The notes beneath the pieces are model-generated. The model searched no databases. It saw only the letters and a list, made by a program, of their open reading frames with translations, and was not told where the DNA came from. Below, one piece after another: positions 1 to 6,064 of a DNA stretch of 6,494 nucleotides. The translations under genes and the position numbers were made by a program. Position 1 is the first letter of the stretch. Each line of letters starts with the position of its first letter. The stretch comes from Rickettsia typhi. Lineage in GTDB: Bacteria; Pseudomonadota; Alphaproteobacteria; Rickettsiales; UBA1997. The stretch is taken from NCBI GenBank assembly GCA_945861125.1, contig CAMASZ010000070.1:1-6494 (forward strand), read 5' to 3'.

Positions 1-599
1 TTTCTCATTGCAAAACCCATATCACTACTAGAAGAAAACCATAATGATATAGAAAATAACATGATATTTCCAACTCCAAAACCAGCTACGGCAAGAGCTT
101 TCAATAAGGAATCATTATATTTTTTTTCAACTTCATTAATTATCTTCTCATCAAAAGGTAATAATTTATAACCAATTTCATAAATTATTCGCACCAACTC
201 ATTTCCTCTTTTTAAATCACTCTTCCATTTTAAATGTAAAGTTTTGTTTGCTAAATTAACTCGAGCATAAATTACATCAGGTTGTTTTTTTAGAATAGAT
301 TCTATCAGCCATACACAAGCTCCGCAGTGCAATCCTTGTATTAGCAATGAAATCGAAAAAACATTATTATCAAAACTAACAAACTCATTAATATCAATTA
401 AATCATCAACTTCGGGCTTAATTTTTCTTTCATTTATGATTGTTTTACGGAATTTATAATAATCAGATAAGCCAAGATTATTTATAATTTGATAAGCAAA
501 TTTACAACCATTACAGCAAAATAATTCTTGATCTTTTTGTAAATTTGAATTGCAGTGAATACACTTTGGGACGTCTTCTTTATTATTTTTTATTAACAT
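1..599 (-). CDS. fixI: FixI/CcoI-type copper-transporting P-type ATPase, N-terminal part (cut by window edge)
   Basis: The visible 199 residues are the N-terminus of a P1B-type heavy-metal ATPase of the FixI/CcoI kind, an inner-membrane pump needed to assemble cytochrome cbb3 oxidase. A cysteine-rich metal-binding segment comes first (C13, C16, then C28, C29 and C32 in CCNGC), followed by a region ending in the family-typical GL..YY pattern near residues 43-48. A heavy-metal-associated domain follows, with GLHCGAC at 89-95 (metal-ligand pair C92/C95) and VWLIE after it. The first membrane span starts near residue 165. The ATPase core (DKTG, CPC) lies beyond the left edge and cannot be checked. 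The ATG at 599 lies inside the end of fixH (17-nt overlap), suggesting translational coupling. The paired Cys-rich and HMA domains together with an upstream fixH make FixI more likely than a generic CopA. Confidence 0.9.
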   Translation of the reverse strand, partial: MLIKNNKEDVPKCIHCNSNLQKDQELFCCNGCKFAYQIINNLGLSDYYKFRKTIINERKIKPEVDDLIDINEFVSFDNNVFSISLLIQGLHCGACVWLIESILKKQPDVIYARVNLANKTLHLKWKSDLKRGNELVRIIYEIGYKLLPFDEKIINEVEKKYNDSLLKALAVAGFGVGNIMLFSISLWFSSSSDMGFAMR

Positions 600-1101
600 T
601 TTTATTATCTTTTTCTTCTAATATCGAATTAGAAACTAGATTAATTTTTTTAACCTCTTCAAAAAGACCTTCATTAGTTCTAACTGAAATTTTTACCTCC
701 CATTCACCAATTCCCGAGACCTCAAATTCGCCAGAATAGCTGGAGCTTTTATTGTTATATTCAAGTTTCTGAGTAAAGGCTGGATAACCTGATTTAGACT
801 TAATAAAATCCATAAAAAGACTTGCATCAGCTATTAATAAATCAGCATAATCTCCAACCGTAACCTCAAAATACCATTTATTATTTTCTAGCTCTCTCTG
901 AATAATTGAAGTGCTATAGTTAGTTATTTTTTTTTCTTCAAAAATTATCTGATTGTTAGATTTATATATTATTTTTTCAACCGCTCTGCCACGCCAAGTT
1001 TTTTTAGCAATAAAAATATAGGCAATATTTACAATGATTACCAATATAAAAAATCCTAGTAACAAGTAGTGAAATTTTACATTTTTAAGCAAATTGATCA
1101 T
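583..1101 (-). CDS. fixH: FixH family protein (cbb3 oxidase assembly)
   Basis: This 172-residue protein has a short cytoplasmic start, one membrane span at about 11-32 (with the conserved-looking VN at 24-25), and a soluble domain beyond. The region just after the span (TWRGRAVEKIIYKSN, 35-49) and the C-terminal beta-rich stretch (SGEFEVSGIGEWEVKISV, 123-140, with W134) match the usual FixH layout: a membrane anchor followed by an immunoglobulin-like domain that ends in a 'G.W.v.v' strand. FixH works with the FixI copper pump in maturation of cbb3-type cytochrome oxidase. Its immediate downstream neighbour is fixI, which strengthens the call. The start ATG overlaps the rnpA stop as ATGA (1098-1101). 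The Lys/Asn-rich tail after about 158 includes the part that overlaps fixI and is probably unconserved. Confidence 0.85.
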   Translation of the reverse strand: MINLLKNVKFHYLLLGFFILVIIVNIAYIFIAKKTWRGRAVEKIIYKSNNQIIFEEKKITNYSTSIIQRELENNKWYFEVTVGDYADLLIADASLFMDFIKSKSGYPAFTQKLEYNNKSSSYSGEFEVSGIGEWEVKISVRTNEGLFEEVKKINLVSNSILEEKDNKNVNKK

Positions 1102-1475
1102 AATTTATTTGATTCTTTTAAACAAAACTCTAAATCCTTAATTATGCTAAGATAATCTGTATTAACGGCAGAAAAGCGAGCAATAATAATATAGTCGCAA
1201 TTTTTTTTTATTAAATTATTTTTTAAAGATCTCCTAAAAGCTTCACGGAATCTTCTTTTAATTTTATTTCTTTTTACAGCTAATTTGCTTATTTTTTTTG
1301 ATACTATATAACCAACGCGACAAAAGTCATCGCTTTTTAATTTGATTGTTCTTTGATCCGAAAAATTATTGGTGGGTTTTGAGATTGTTAAAATTAAAGT
1401 TTTTGAATAAAATTTTTTTCCCTTTTTATTAATATCTTTAAACTCTTGAGATTTTCTAATCGAAAATATTTTCAA
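1098..1475 (-). CDS. rnpA: Ribonuclease P protein component
   Basis: This 125-residue basic protein is the protein subunit of RNase P, which binds the catalytic RNA and the 5' leader of precursor tRNA. The signature block lies at 53-81: RVGYIVSKKISKLAVKRN followed by KIKRRFREAFR, corresponding to the family RNR motif. The N-terminal SIRKSQEFKDI stretch matches the usual beginning of the fold. The start codon is TTG at 1475-1473. An in-frame TAA lies two codons upstream and no in-frame ATG exists nearby, so TTG is the only reasonable start. No clear Shine-Dalgarno sequence is visible. The gene lies 27 nt behind rpmH, the classic bacterial order, and overlaps fixH by 4 nt. Residues 36-50 form an Asn/Lys-rich insertion before the conserved core. 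Confidence 0.95.
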   Translation of the reverse strand: MKIFSIRKSQEFKDINKKGKKFYSKTLILTISKPTNNFSDQRTIKLKSDDFCRVGYIVSKKISKLAVKRNKIKRRFREAFRRSLKNNLIKKNCDYIIIARFSAVNTDYLSIIKDLEFCLKESNKL

Positions 1476-1502
1476 AACTTAAGCAATTTATGTGAAAAAA
1501 CT

Positions 1503-1637
1503 TTACACCGTAAGTGAAGCACGATTTTTTGATCTTCTTCTGGACAAAACTTTACGCCCTCCAACACTGGACATTCTTGATCTAAAGCCATGCCTTTTTT
1601 TTCTTACTATCTTGCTTGGTTGCCAAGTTCTTTTCAT
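1503..1637 (-). CDS. rpmH: 50S ribosomal protein L34
   Basis: This 44-residue, very Arg/Lys-rich protein begins [19 protein letters not shown] and continues [21 protein letters not shown], the unmistakable L34 pattern (MKRTYQPS...HGFR.RM.T..GR.VL..RR.KGR). L34 is a small protein of the large ribosomal subunit. The length is exactly that expected for the family. It is the first gene of the rpmH-rnpA-fixH-fixI run. The ATG at 1637-1635 is fixed by the conserved N-terminus. No Shine-Dalgarno sequence is evident upstream. The likely promoter lies about 220 nt upstream (see 1856-1885), which would give a long leader. Confidence 0.97.
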   Translation of the reverse strand: MKRTWQPSKIVRKKRHGFRSRMSSVGGRKVLSRRRSKNRASLTV

Positions 1638-1855
1638 AATCTAAATAATTCAAATTTGCTTATTTTTAAAAACTTCTAACAAAGACTTCCAACAAGAGTT
1701 ATTTAGTTTTAGCATTTTAAAAATTAAAAATAATCAGAAATCAAAATTAATAATAAAGCTAAAAATTTTTGCCAGAAATGTTCAAAGTCAATCAAAAATT
1801 TTATAAAATAATTTTAAAGGCCTTTATTGTACTGATCAAAACTTAAAAGACAAGT

Positions 1856-1885
1856 ATTATACTGTTTTAACTTGAAAACAATCAA
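1856..1885 (-). promoter_or_regulatory. Candidate sigma-70 promoter for the rpmH-rnpA-fixHI unit
   Basis: On the minus strand TTGATT (1885-1880) is followed after 18 nt by a perfect TATAAT (1861-1856). It points toward rpmH, with a predicted start near 1848 and a leader of about 210 nt. The spacer is the repeated word GTTTTCAAGTTAAAA that recurs elsewhere in this window. In such A/T-rich DNA, -10-like words are common, so the perfect -10 and the repeat are what make this more than background. Confidence 0.45.
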
Positions 1886-2024
1886 TCTGGCAAAATATTT
1901 TGGAGATAAAAATGATGAAAAATGAGAGTTATATAACACATACAGCTCGAGGCTTTTCACCATTTTTAGCCTAAAAGATGAAGCCAGATTGATTAAGTTC
2001 AAAATGTAAGTTTTCAAGTTAAAA
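1865..2024. repeat. Inverted repeat pair with promoter-like arms
   Basis: Two words are repeated in opposite orientation. GCCAGATTGATT occurs on the minus strand at 1891-1880 and on the plus strand at 1983-1994. GTTTTCAAGTTAAAA occurs on the minus strand at 1879-1865 and on the plus strand at 2010-2024. Both matches are exact. In the left arm the words are adjacent; in the right arm 15 nt (1995-2009) separate them, and that insert itself resembles the neighbouring AAGTTAAAATG segment. About 91 nt separate the arms. Each arm leads into a TAT(A/T)AT box pointing outward. It could be a pair of divergent promoters that arose by inverted duplication, or the ends of a small palindromic element. Confidence 0.6.
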
Positions 2025-2033
2025 TGGTATTAT
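2010..2033 (+). promoter_or_regulatory. Promoter-like repeat copy pointing rightward
   Basis: GTTTTCAAGTTAAAATGG is followed by TATTAT (2028-2033), a near-consensus -10 box. It is the plus-strand counterpart of the element at 1856-1885. The -35 region is poor, so activity is doubtful. No gene follows on this strand before the hairpin at 2290-2324. Confidence 0.3.
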
Positions 2034-2289
2034 GACCGATTATTTAGGCGTTAACTAGTATTACTTTTTATAAAGAAACTTCAAACTTTCTTAAAATTAC
2101 CTCAATTAAGCTTAAAAAAATAAATTGGCTTTAATTTAGACAATTTTACTTTGTCAAAAAGAAACAATATTTTTTTTTATTAAATTTTTTTAAAAAAAAG
2201 CTATTGAGTATTATAAAAGTATGATTAAATAGTACGTATATTGTATTTGTAGAAGAAAAAAGAATAACACCATCATGCAAACAAAGCGC

Positions 2290-2324
2290 TAGCAACCCTC
2301 TTAACAAAATTAAGGGGGTTGTTA
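2290..2324. terminator. Strong hairpin at the end of the receiver gene, probable terminator
   Basis: The arms 2290-2304 and 2310-2324 pair over 15 positions around a 5-nt loop (2305-2309). The core is AACCCTCTTAA / TTAAGGGGGTT. The hairpin's right edge coincides with the stop codon of the leftward receiver gene, so it is well placed to end the Xre-membrane-receiver transcript. Read as plus-strand RNA all 15 positions pair, with two G-U pairs. Read as minus-strand RNA the same two positions are A-C mismatches. The U-tract is poor on both sides, so direction is uncertain and it may work both ways. Confidence 0.7.
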
Positions 2325-2724
2325 ATGAAAATATTTTTGCATCATCTTATCAATAAATTTATTCAACCTATATAATTCATCAACATCTTTTCCTTTAATA
2401 AAATATTCTTTTGCGCCCAACTTTTTTGCCTCTTCAATAATATCAGGCTCTTCGTGCGCACTCAATACCGCAACAGGAATTTTAATATTTTGATCTGATA
2501 GCTTCTTCAATAAATCAAAACCAGAAATATCAAACAGCGACAAATCCAGTAATATTAAACCTATATCATTTTTTTTATCAGATATCAGTATTTTTAATGC
2601 TTCATTGCCACTATTTACAGTCTTAACAATATATTTCTTTTTTTTTAAATTCATTTTCTATTATGTGTGAAAAAAATTCAGATTGAAATTTTTCATCTTC
2701 AATTAATAAAATATATTTTTTCAT
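2322..2724 (-). pseudogene. Stand-alone CheY-like receiver, split by a frameshift in an A9 run
   Basis: Two open frames together encode one complete receiver domain. The 5' frame starts at ATG 2724 and gives MKKYILLIEDEKFQSEFF..., then runs through nine A (2646-2638) and stops at 2623 after 33 residues. The downstream frame, open from just after a TAG at 2660 to 2322, carries the rest. Removing one A joins them into a 133-residue protein. In that joined numbering the acidic pair is E9/D10, the phospho-acceptor is D60 (LILLDLSLFD), the switch residue is S89 (VLSAHE) and the conserved lysine is K110 (YFIKGKD). No output domain follows, so it is a single-domain response regulator that would be phosphorylated by a kinase lying elsewhere. 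The start is one base behind the stop of the upstream membrane-protein gene. It could be a new pseudogene, a base-calling error in the homopolymer, or a gene read through by slippage on the A-run. The intact active-site residues argue against old decay. Confidence 0.8.
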
Positions 2725-2725
2725 C

Positions 2726-2938
2726 TTAAAGCAACTTCGAAGTTATAATAATAAAAGTTAGCCAAATACCAATATTTGCAATTATAAGTAATTTAAGCAA
2801 CATATTGAGTCTTGGATTCTCTTTTAAGGAATTAGAAAAACGACTTCTTAAAATTTTGCCAGCTTGAAGCCATTTCAATTCGTTATTATAAATCTTTTCT
2901 AATTCTTCCTTAGTAGATTTTTTATGATCTTGTTGCAT
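2726..2938 (-). CDS. Small single-span membrane protein, function unknown
   Basis: I do not recognise this 70-residue protein. Residues 1-45 are polar and highly charged, probably helical and cytoplasmic (KEELEKIYNNELKWLQAGKILRSR is the middle of this part). Residues 46-67 form one strongly hydrophobic span rich in Leu and Ile, and the protein ends three residues later. It has no signal-peptide cleavage site. It is 3 nt behind the Xre gene and 1 nt ahead of the receiver gene, so all three must be co-transcribed and probably translationally coupled. That placement supports it being a real gene despite its size. It could be a membrane anchor or sensor for one of its neighbours, but nothing in the sequence shows this directly. 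Confidence 0.7.
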   Translation of the reverse strand: MQQDHKKSTKEELEKIYNNELKWLQAGKILRSRFSNSLKENPRLNMLLKLLIIANIGIWLTFIIITSKLL

Positions 2939-2941
2939 TTT

Positions 2942-3382
2942 TTAGTATTTATTAAAATAACTGAGAAAACATTTTGCCGCTAAACCTTGAGCAATTTTTT
3001 CCTCTAAAATCTTTTTAAAATATTCCTTTTTAGAATTAACTTTTAAATTTTCAAAATCAACCATTAAACCATATAATTCTGTTGCAATTTTAATAATTGT
3101 TTCTTTATCGAACTCATCGCCATAAAATTTAAAAGTTAATCGCATTGCTTCAGACAATTGATTTCGACTCTTATCATCAAAGGGGATCGATGATTTACCA
3201 TTTAAAATAGTATCTGTGCTAACTTGGAGGAAATCAGATATTTTTTTTAAAACCTCGTTAGAAATTCCACTTCTGCCATTTTCAAAACCAGATAATAACT
3301 GCTTACTGACGCCGACTTTTTCTGCTAATTCGCTTTGCCCAATGTTTCTTTCTTCTCTTATTCTTTTAAGAAAGTTATTCAT
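2942..3382 (-). CDS. Xre-family helix-turn-helix transcriptional regulator
   Basis: This is a 146-residue DNA-binding protein. An HTH_3/Cro-C1 type domain spans about 4-60. Its recognition core is QSELAEKVGVSKQLLSGFENG (16-36), with the family-typical I..R...GLSQ.ELA-like lead-in and the closing ISDFLQVSTDTIL (48-60). Residues 70-146 are a mostly helical, charged extension that I do not recognise; it could serve in dimerisation or ligand sensing. It is the first gene of a three-gene leftward unit. A perfect 8-bp inverted repeat lies 12 nt upstream of its ATG (3394-3414), suggesting autoregulation. The ATG at 3382 directly precedes the conserved N-terminal helix. An out-of-frame ATG at 3387 runs into a stop at once. 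Confidence 0.9.
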   Translation of the reverse strand: MNNFLKRIREERNIGQSELAEKVGVSKQLLSGFENGRSGISNEVLKKISDFLQVSTDTILNGKSSIPFDDKSRNQLSEAMRLTFKFYGDEFDKETIIKIATELYGLMVDFENLKVNSKKEYFKKILEEKIAQGLAAKCFLSYFNKY

Positions 3383-3393
3383 CGCATTTATAA

Positions 3394-3414
3394 AGATTTA
3401 AATTTATTAAATCT
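3394..3414. promoter_or_regulatory. Operator-like palindrome upstream of the Xre gene
   Basis: AGATTTAA and TTAAATCT form perfect 8-bp arms around a 5-nt centre, beginning 12 nt before the Xre start codon. Dimeric Xre-type repressors commonly bind such inverted repeats close to their own promoter. That this one does so is inference. Palindromes made of A/T are fairly common in such DNA, but the G/C pair in each arm lowers the chance of coincidence. Confidence 0.4.
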
Positions 3415-3521
3415 GGGGTGTGGGAGTTCCAGTGTAATTAGAGGGACTATAATACCATTTCTACTTAGGATGCATTGTTTAACTTTAATCAGTATAACTT
3501 TTTTAGTAAAAACCAAAAGCC

Positions 3522-3550
3522 TTGACTATTATGATTGCAAGGATTCTAAT
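3522..3550 (+). promoter_or_regulatory. Sigma-70-like promoter on the plus strand
   Basis: TTGACT (3522-3527) and TCTAAT (3545-3550) are separated by exactly 17 nt, a good match to the housekeeping consensus. It points away from the Xre gene into a gene-free stretch that ends convergently against dnaK. If active it would make a non-coding or antisense RNA. Chance matches are expected in A/T-rich DNA. Confidence 0.35.
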
Positions 3551-3570
3551 TTTTTAGGAAAAATGTTACA

Positions 3571-3609
3571 TTGATTAATTTTCAAGTTAAAATGATATAA
3601 TATCATTTT
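3571..3609 (+). repeat. Third copy of the promoter-like repeat, with overlapping palindrome
   Basis: TTGATT (3571-3576) and ATTTTCAAGTTAAAATG (3578-3594) lead into a perfect TATAAT (3596-3601), repeating the layout of the elements at 1856-1885 and 2010-2033. The spacer here is 19 nt, longer than ideal. The -10 box lies at the centre of a perfect inverted repeat: AAAATGATAT (3589-3598), one base, then ATATCATTTT (3600-3609). A palindrome on a -10 box is a common place for a repressor to bind. Confidence 0.5.
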
Positions 3610-3658
3610 CTGGATTTTAAACGCTTACTATTTAAAGATTGGCCTTGGTATAAAATTA

Positions 3659-3804
3659 ATTTTTGTTCGATCATAAAATAATTTTTTAATAACTCAATTC
3701 AATTCTGGTTCCAATATATAAAATTTACTTCAAAATTGAACATTTTTTTAAACAAAAAGCGAGATCCAATTAAGCTTAGTTTTACAGCTAATTCGAACAA
3801 AAAT
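3659..3804. repeat. 12-bp perfect inverted repeat, 122 nt apart
   Basis: ATTTTTGTTCGA at 3659-3670 is matched exactly in reverse orientation by TCGAACAAAAAT at 3793-3804. The match does not extend further on either side. The enclosed 122 nt contain no recognisable gene. It could be the ends of a tiny non-autonomous element or a chance match. Confidence 0.35.
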
Positions 3805-4132
3805 AGTGAATCTGGTTTGGAGAAAATAAAATTTAACTTGTGGAGGAGATTATAAATAATAATTTGGTTGGAAATTTAAATAGACAATATCTTTTTGCTA
3901 GGCACTGTTAACAAAGGTTTTTAAATTTAGATTTTTTTACATTTTTAGCGCTTTTTTGATAAAATTGCGATAAATATATAAAAATATTTTGAGAAATTTT
4001 TTAAAAAATTAAGCAAAAATAGAATAAAATATTGCTTTTTTAACATGGCCTAGTGACTTCCAACCAATAGCACTGTTTAGTAAAAACGGTATAAATCATA
4101 CAAAAACAAAGGTTCTTTTAGAGGCTGTTGCT

Positions 4133-6064
4133 TTAGTTTCTTTTTTCGTCTTTCACTTCCTCATATTCACCGTCTACAACTTTTGAACCAGAATCACTTT
4201 CTGAGCTGGTATTTGCATTGGAGCCACTTCCATCACCATTGCTTTGACCTTGGGAAGATTTATATATTGCCTCTCCAAGTTTCATTGAAGATTGCATTAA
4301 TTTTTCAGTTGCTGATTTTAACTCTTCTGCGGTAGCTGATTCTTTGGATATTATTTCTTTAATGTTTTTAATTTTTTCTTCAATATCAGATTTAACTGAT
4401 GATTCAACTTTGTCGCCATGTTCACGTAATGATTTTTCAGTTTCGTAAACTGCAGAATCTGCATGATTTTTAGCCTCTATTAAATCTTTTTTGGCTTTAT
4501 CGGCAGAAGCATTAGCTTCAGCGTCTTTCATCATTTTCTGAATTTCAGACTCTGATAATCCTCCTGAAGATTGAATACGAATTTGTTGCTCTTTATTTGT
4601 TGCTTTATCTTTAGCGGATACTTTAACTACGCCATTGGCATCAATATCAAAAGTAACTTCAATTTGTGGCATACCGCGCGGCGCTGGAGCAATTCCTTCT
4701 AAATTAAATTCTCCTAGTAGCTTATTGTGAGTTGCAATATCTCTCTCTCCTTGAAAAACTTTGATAGTAACTGCAGTTTGATTATCTGCAGCAGTTGAAA
4801 ATACTTGGCTCTTATTAGTTGGAATTGTAGTATTTCTTTCTATTAAACGAGTAAATACCCCACCAGCAGTTTCAATTCCTAGCGATAATGGCGTTACATC
4901 TAATAACAATACATCTTTAACATCTCCTTGTAAAACTGCAGCCTGAATTGCTGCACCAATAGCGACAACTTCATCAGGATTAACGCTTCTGTTTGGCTCT
5001 TTATTAAATAATTTTTTTGCAGTTTCAATAACTTTAGGCATTCTAGTCATTCCACCAACAAGTATTACTTCATCGATATCTGCAGGCTTTAATCCGGCAT
5101 CTTGTAAAGCATTTTCACAAGGCTTTATAGTGCGCTGAATTAAATCATCTACCAACTGCTCTAGTTTTGCACGAGTAAGTTTAATGTTAAGATGCTTAGG
5201 ACCAGAAGCATCAGCAGTGATATAAGGAAGATTAATTTCAGTTTCAAGAGTTGAAGAAAGTTCAATTTTCGCTTTTTCAGCAGCTTCTTTTAAACGCTGA
5301 AGCGCAAGCGGATCTTTTGATAAATCAACGCCATTATCTTTTTTAAATTCGTCAGAAAGATATTTTAAAATACGCATATCGAAGTCTTCTCCACCTAAGA
5401 AAGTATCACCATTAGTTGATTTTACCTCAAAAACACCATCACCTATTTCTAAAATTGATACATCAAAAGTACCACCCCCAAGATCGTAGACAACTATGGT
5501 TTGACCATTTTTTTTCTCAAAGCCATAAGCAAGTGCCGCAGCGGTCGGCTCATTTATTATTCTTAAAACTTCTAAACCAGCAATTTTGCCGGCATCTTTA
5601 GTTGCTTGACGCTGTGAATCATTAAAATATGCCGGAACTGTTATAACTGCTTTTTCAACTTTTTCACCCAAATAGCTTTCAGCAGTTTCTTTCATTTTCA
5701 TTAGCGTGAATGCTGAGATTTGACTTGGTGAATATTTTTCATTTTTAACATCAACCCAGGCATCACCATTAGCTGAAGAAACTATCTTATAAGGTACTAG
5801 ACCTTTATCTTTTTCGGTCATTGGATCATTATATCTTCGACCGATCAATCTTTTAATGCCAAATATTGTATTTTGTGGATTTGTAACAGCTTGTCTCTTA
5901 GCTGGAGCTCCAACCACTCTTTCACCATTTGCAAGAAAACCAACTATTGATGGAGTTGTTCTTGCGCCCTCTGAATTTTCAATAACCTTGATACTGGTTT
6001 TACCTTCCATTATTGCAACACATGAGTTAGTTGTGCCCAAATCTATTCCGATAACTTTTGACAT
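4133..6064 (-). CDS. dnaK: Molecular chaperone DnaK (Hsp70)
   Basis: This is a complete 643-residue Hsp70, an ATP-driven cytosolic chaperone that folds and rescues proteins with DnaJ and GrpE. The nucleotide-binding domain (about 1-383) shows the three family signatures: IDLGTTNS at 7-14, [14 protein letters not shown] at 192-205 with T199 at the autophosphorylation position, and [15 protein letters not shown] at 333-347. The segment near 76-104 is the insertion typical of Gram-negative DnaK. The linker DVLLLDV (384-390) leads into the substrate-binding beta domain (about 391-505) and the helical lid (about 506-605). A Gly/Ser/Asn-rich disordered tail ends in [13 protein letters not shown], the usual EEV-type end. 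Length and motifs are normal. Its G+C is visibly higher than that of neighbouring genes, as expected for a conserved, highly expressed gene. It is transcribed alone here: no dnaJ follows in the next 750 nt. Confidence 0.99.
   Translation of the reverse strand: MSKVIGIDLGTTNSCVAIMEGKTSIKVIENSEGARTTPSIVGFLANGERVVGAPAKRQAVTNPQNTIFGIKRLIGRRYNDPMTEKDKGLVPYKIVSSANGDAWVDVKNEKYSPSQISAFTLMKMKETAESYLGEKVEKAVITVPAYFNDSQRQATKDAGKIAGLEVLRIINEPTAAALAYGFEKKNGQTIVVYDLGGGTFDVSILEIGDGVFEVKSTNGDTFLGGEDFDMRILKYLSDEFKKDNGVDLSKDPLALQRLKEAAEKAKIELSSTLETEINLPYITADASGPKHLNIKLTRAKLEQLVDDLIQRTIKPCENALQDAGLKPADIDEVILVGGMTRMPKVIETAKKLFNKEPNRSVNPDEVVAIGAAIQAAVLQGDVKDVLLLDVTPLSLGIETAGGVFTRLIERNTTIPTNKSQVFSTAADNQTAVTIKVFQGERDIATHNKLLGEFNLEGIAPAPRGMPQIEVTFDIDANGVVKVSAKDKATNKEQQIRIQSSGGLSESEIQKMMKDAEANASADKAKKDLIEAKNHADSAVYETEKSLREHGDKVESSVKSDIEEKIKNIKEIISKESATAEELKSATEKLMQSSMKLGEAIYKSSQGQSNGDGSGSNANTSSESDSGSKVVDGEYEEVKDEKRN

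Larger units (their letters stand above)
1638..2289. other. Long AT-rich intergenic region, no supported gene
   Basis: I see no credible coding sequence here. The longest open frame (minus strand, 1814-2017) runs through an inverted repeat and matches nothing I recognise. The region holds an inverted pair of promoter-like repeats (1865-1891 and 1983-2033). It also holds a short imperfect tandem duplication at about 1669-1696 (AACTTCTAACAAAG followed by ACTTCCAACAAG). The 2060-2290 part is low-complexity A/T sequence with no stable structure that I can see apart from the terminal hairpin. It may be leader and decayed sequence between two leftward transcription units. Confidence 0.6.
3415..4132. 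other. Long AT-rich intergenic region, no supported gene
   Basis: No convincing coding sequence was found on either strand; open frames are short and unlike proteins. The region holds a promoter-like site at 3522-3550, a copy of the promoter-like repeat with a palindrome at 3571-3609, and a 12-bp inverted repeat (3659-3670 / 3793-3804). It also holds a purine-rich GGAGGAG at 3842-3848 with no good start codon after it, and the direct repeat GCACTGTT at 3902-3909 and 4070-4077. No dnaJ or grpE follows dnaK. I could not identify a convincing dnaK terminator; the only stems near its 3' end are about 4 bp. Confidence 0.6.

Noticed and set aside
1814..2017. 67-codon open frame on the minus strand in the first long gap
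   Set aside because: It runs through both arms of an inverted repeat and the promoter-like element, has no ribosome binding site and resembles no protein; chance in A/T-rich DNA.
2047..2055. GGCGTTAAC, similar to an integron attC core
   Set aside because: No partner core site, no hairpin typical of attC and no cassette or integrase nearby.
3603..3674. 23-codon minus-strand frame starting MIEQKLILYQGQ
   Set aside because: Too short, overlaps a palindrome and a repeat arm, and has no neighbours or similarity to support it.
3661..3675. GTTCGATC, similar to a tRNA T-loop (also GTTCGAAT on the other strand near 3792-3799)
   Set aside because: No acceptor or anticodon stems can be drawn around either site; no tRNA.
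3842..3848. GGAGGAG, a strong Shine-Dalgarno-like word
   Set aside because: No ATG or GTG follows at a useful distance; a TTG start would give only about 15 codons.
4080..4132. Possible dnaK terminator (GTAT/ATAC and AAAG/CTTT stems followed by T runs)
   Set aside because: The stems are only about 4 bp, too weak to call.
5870..5885. TGTGGAT, part of a DnaA-box-like word
   Set aside because: It lies inside dnaK coding sequence, is isolated, and no box cluster exists; not an origin.
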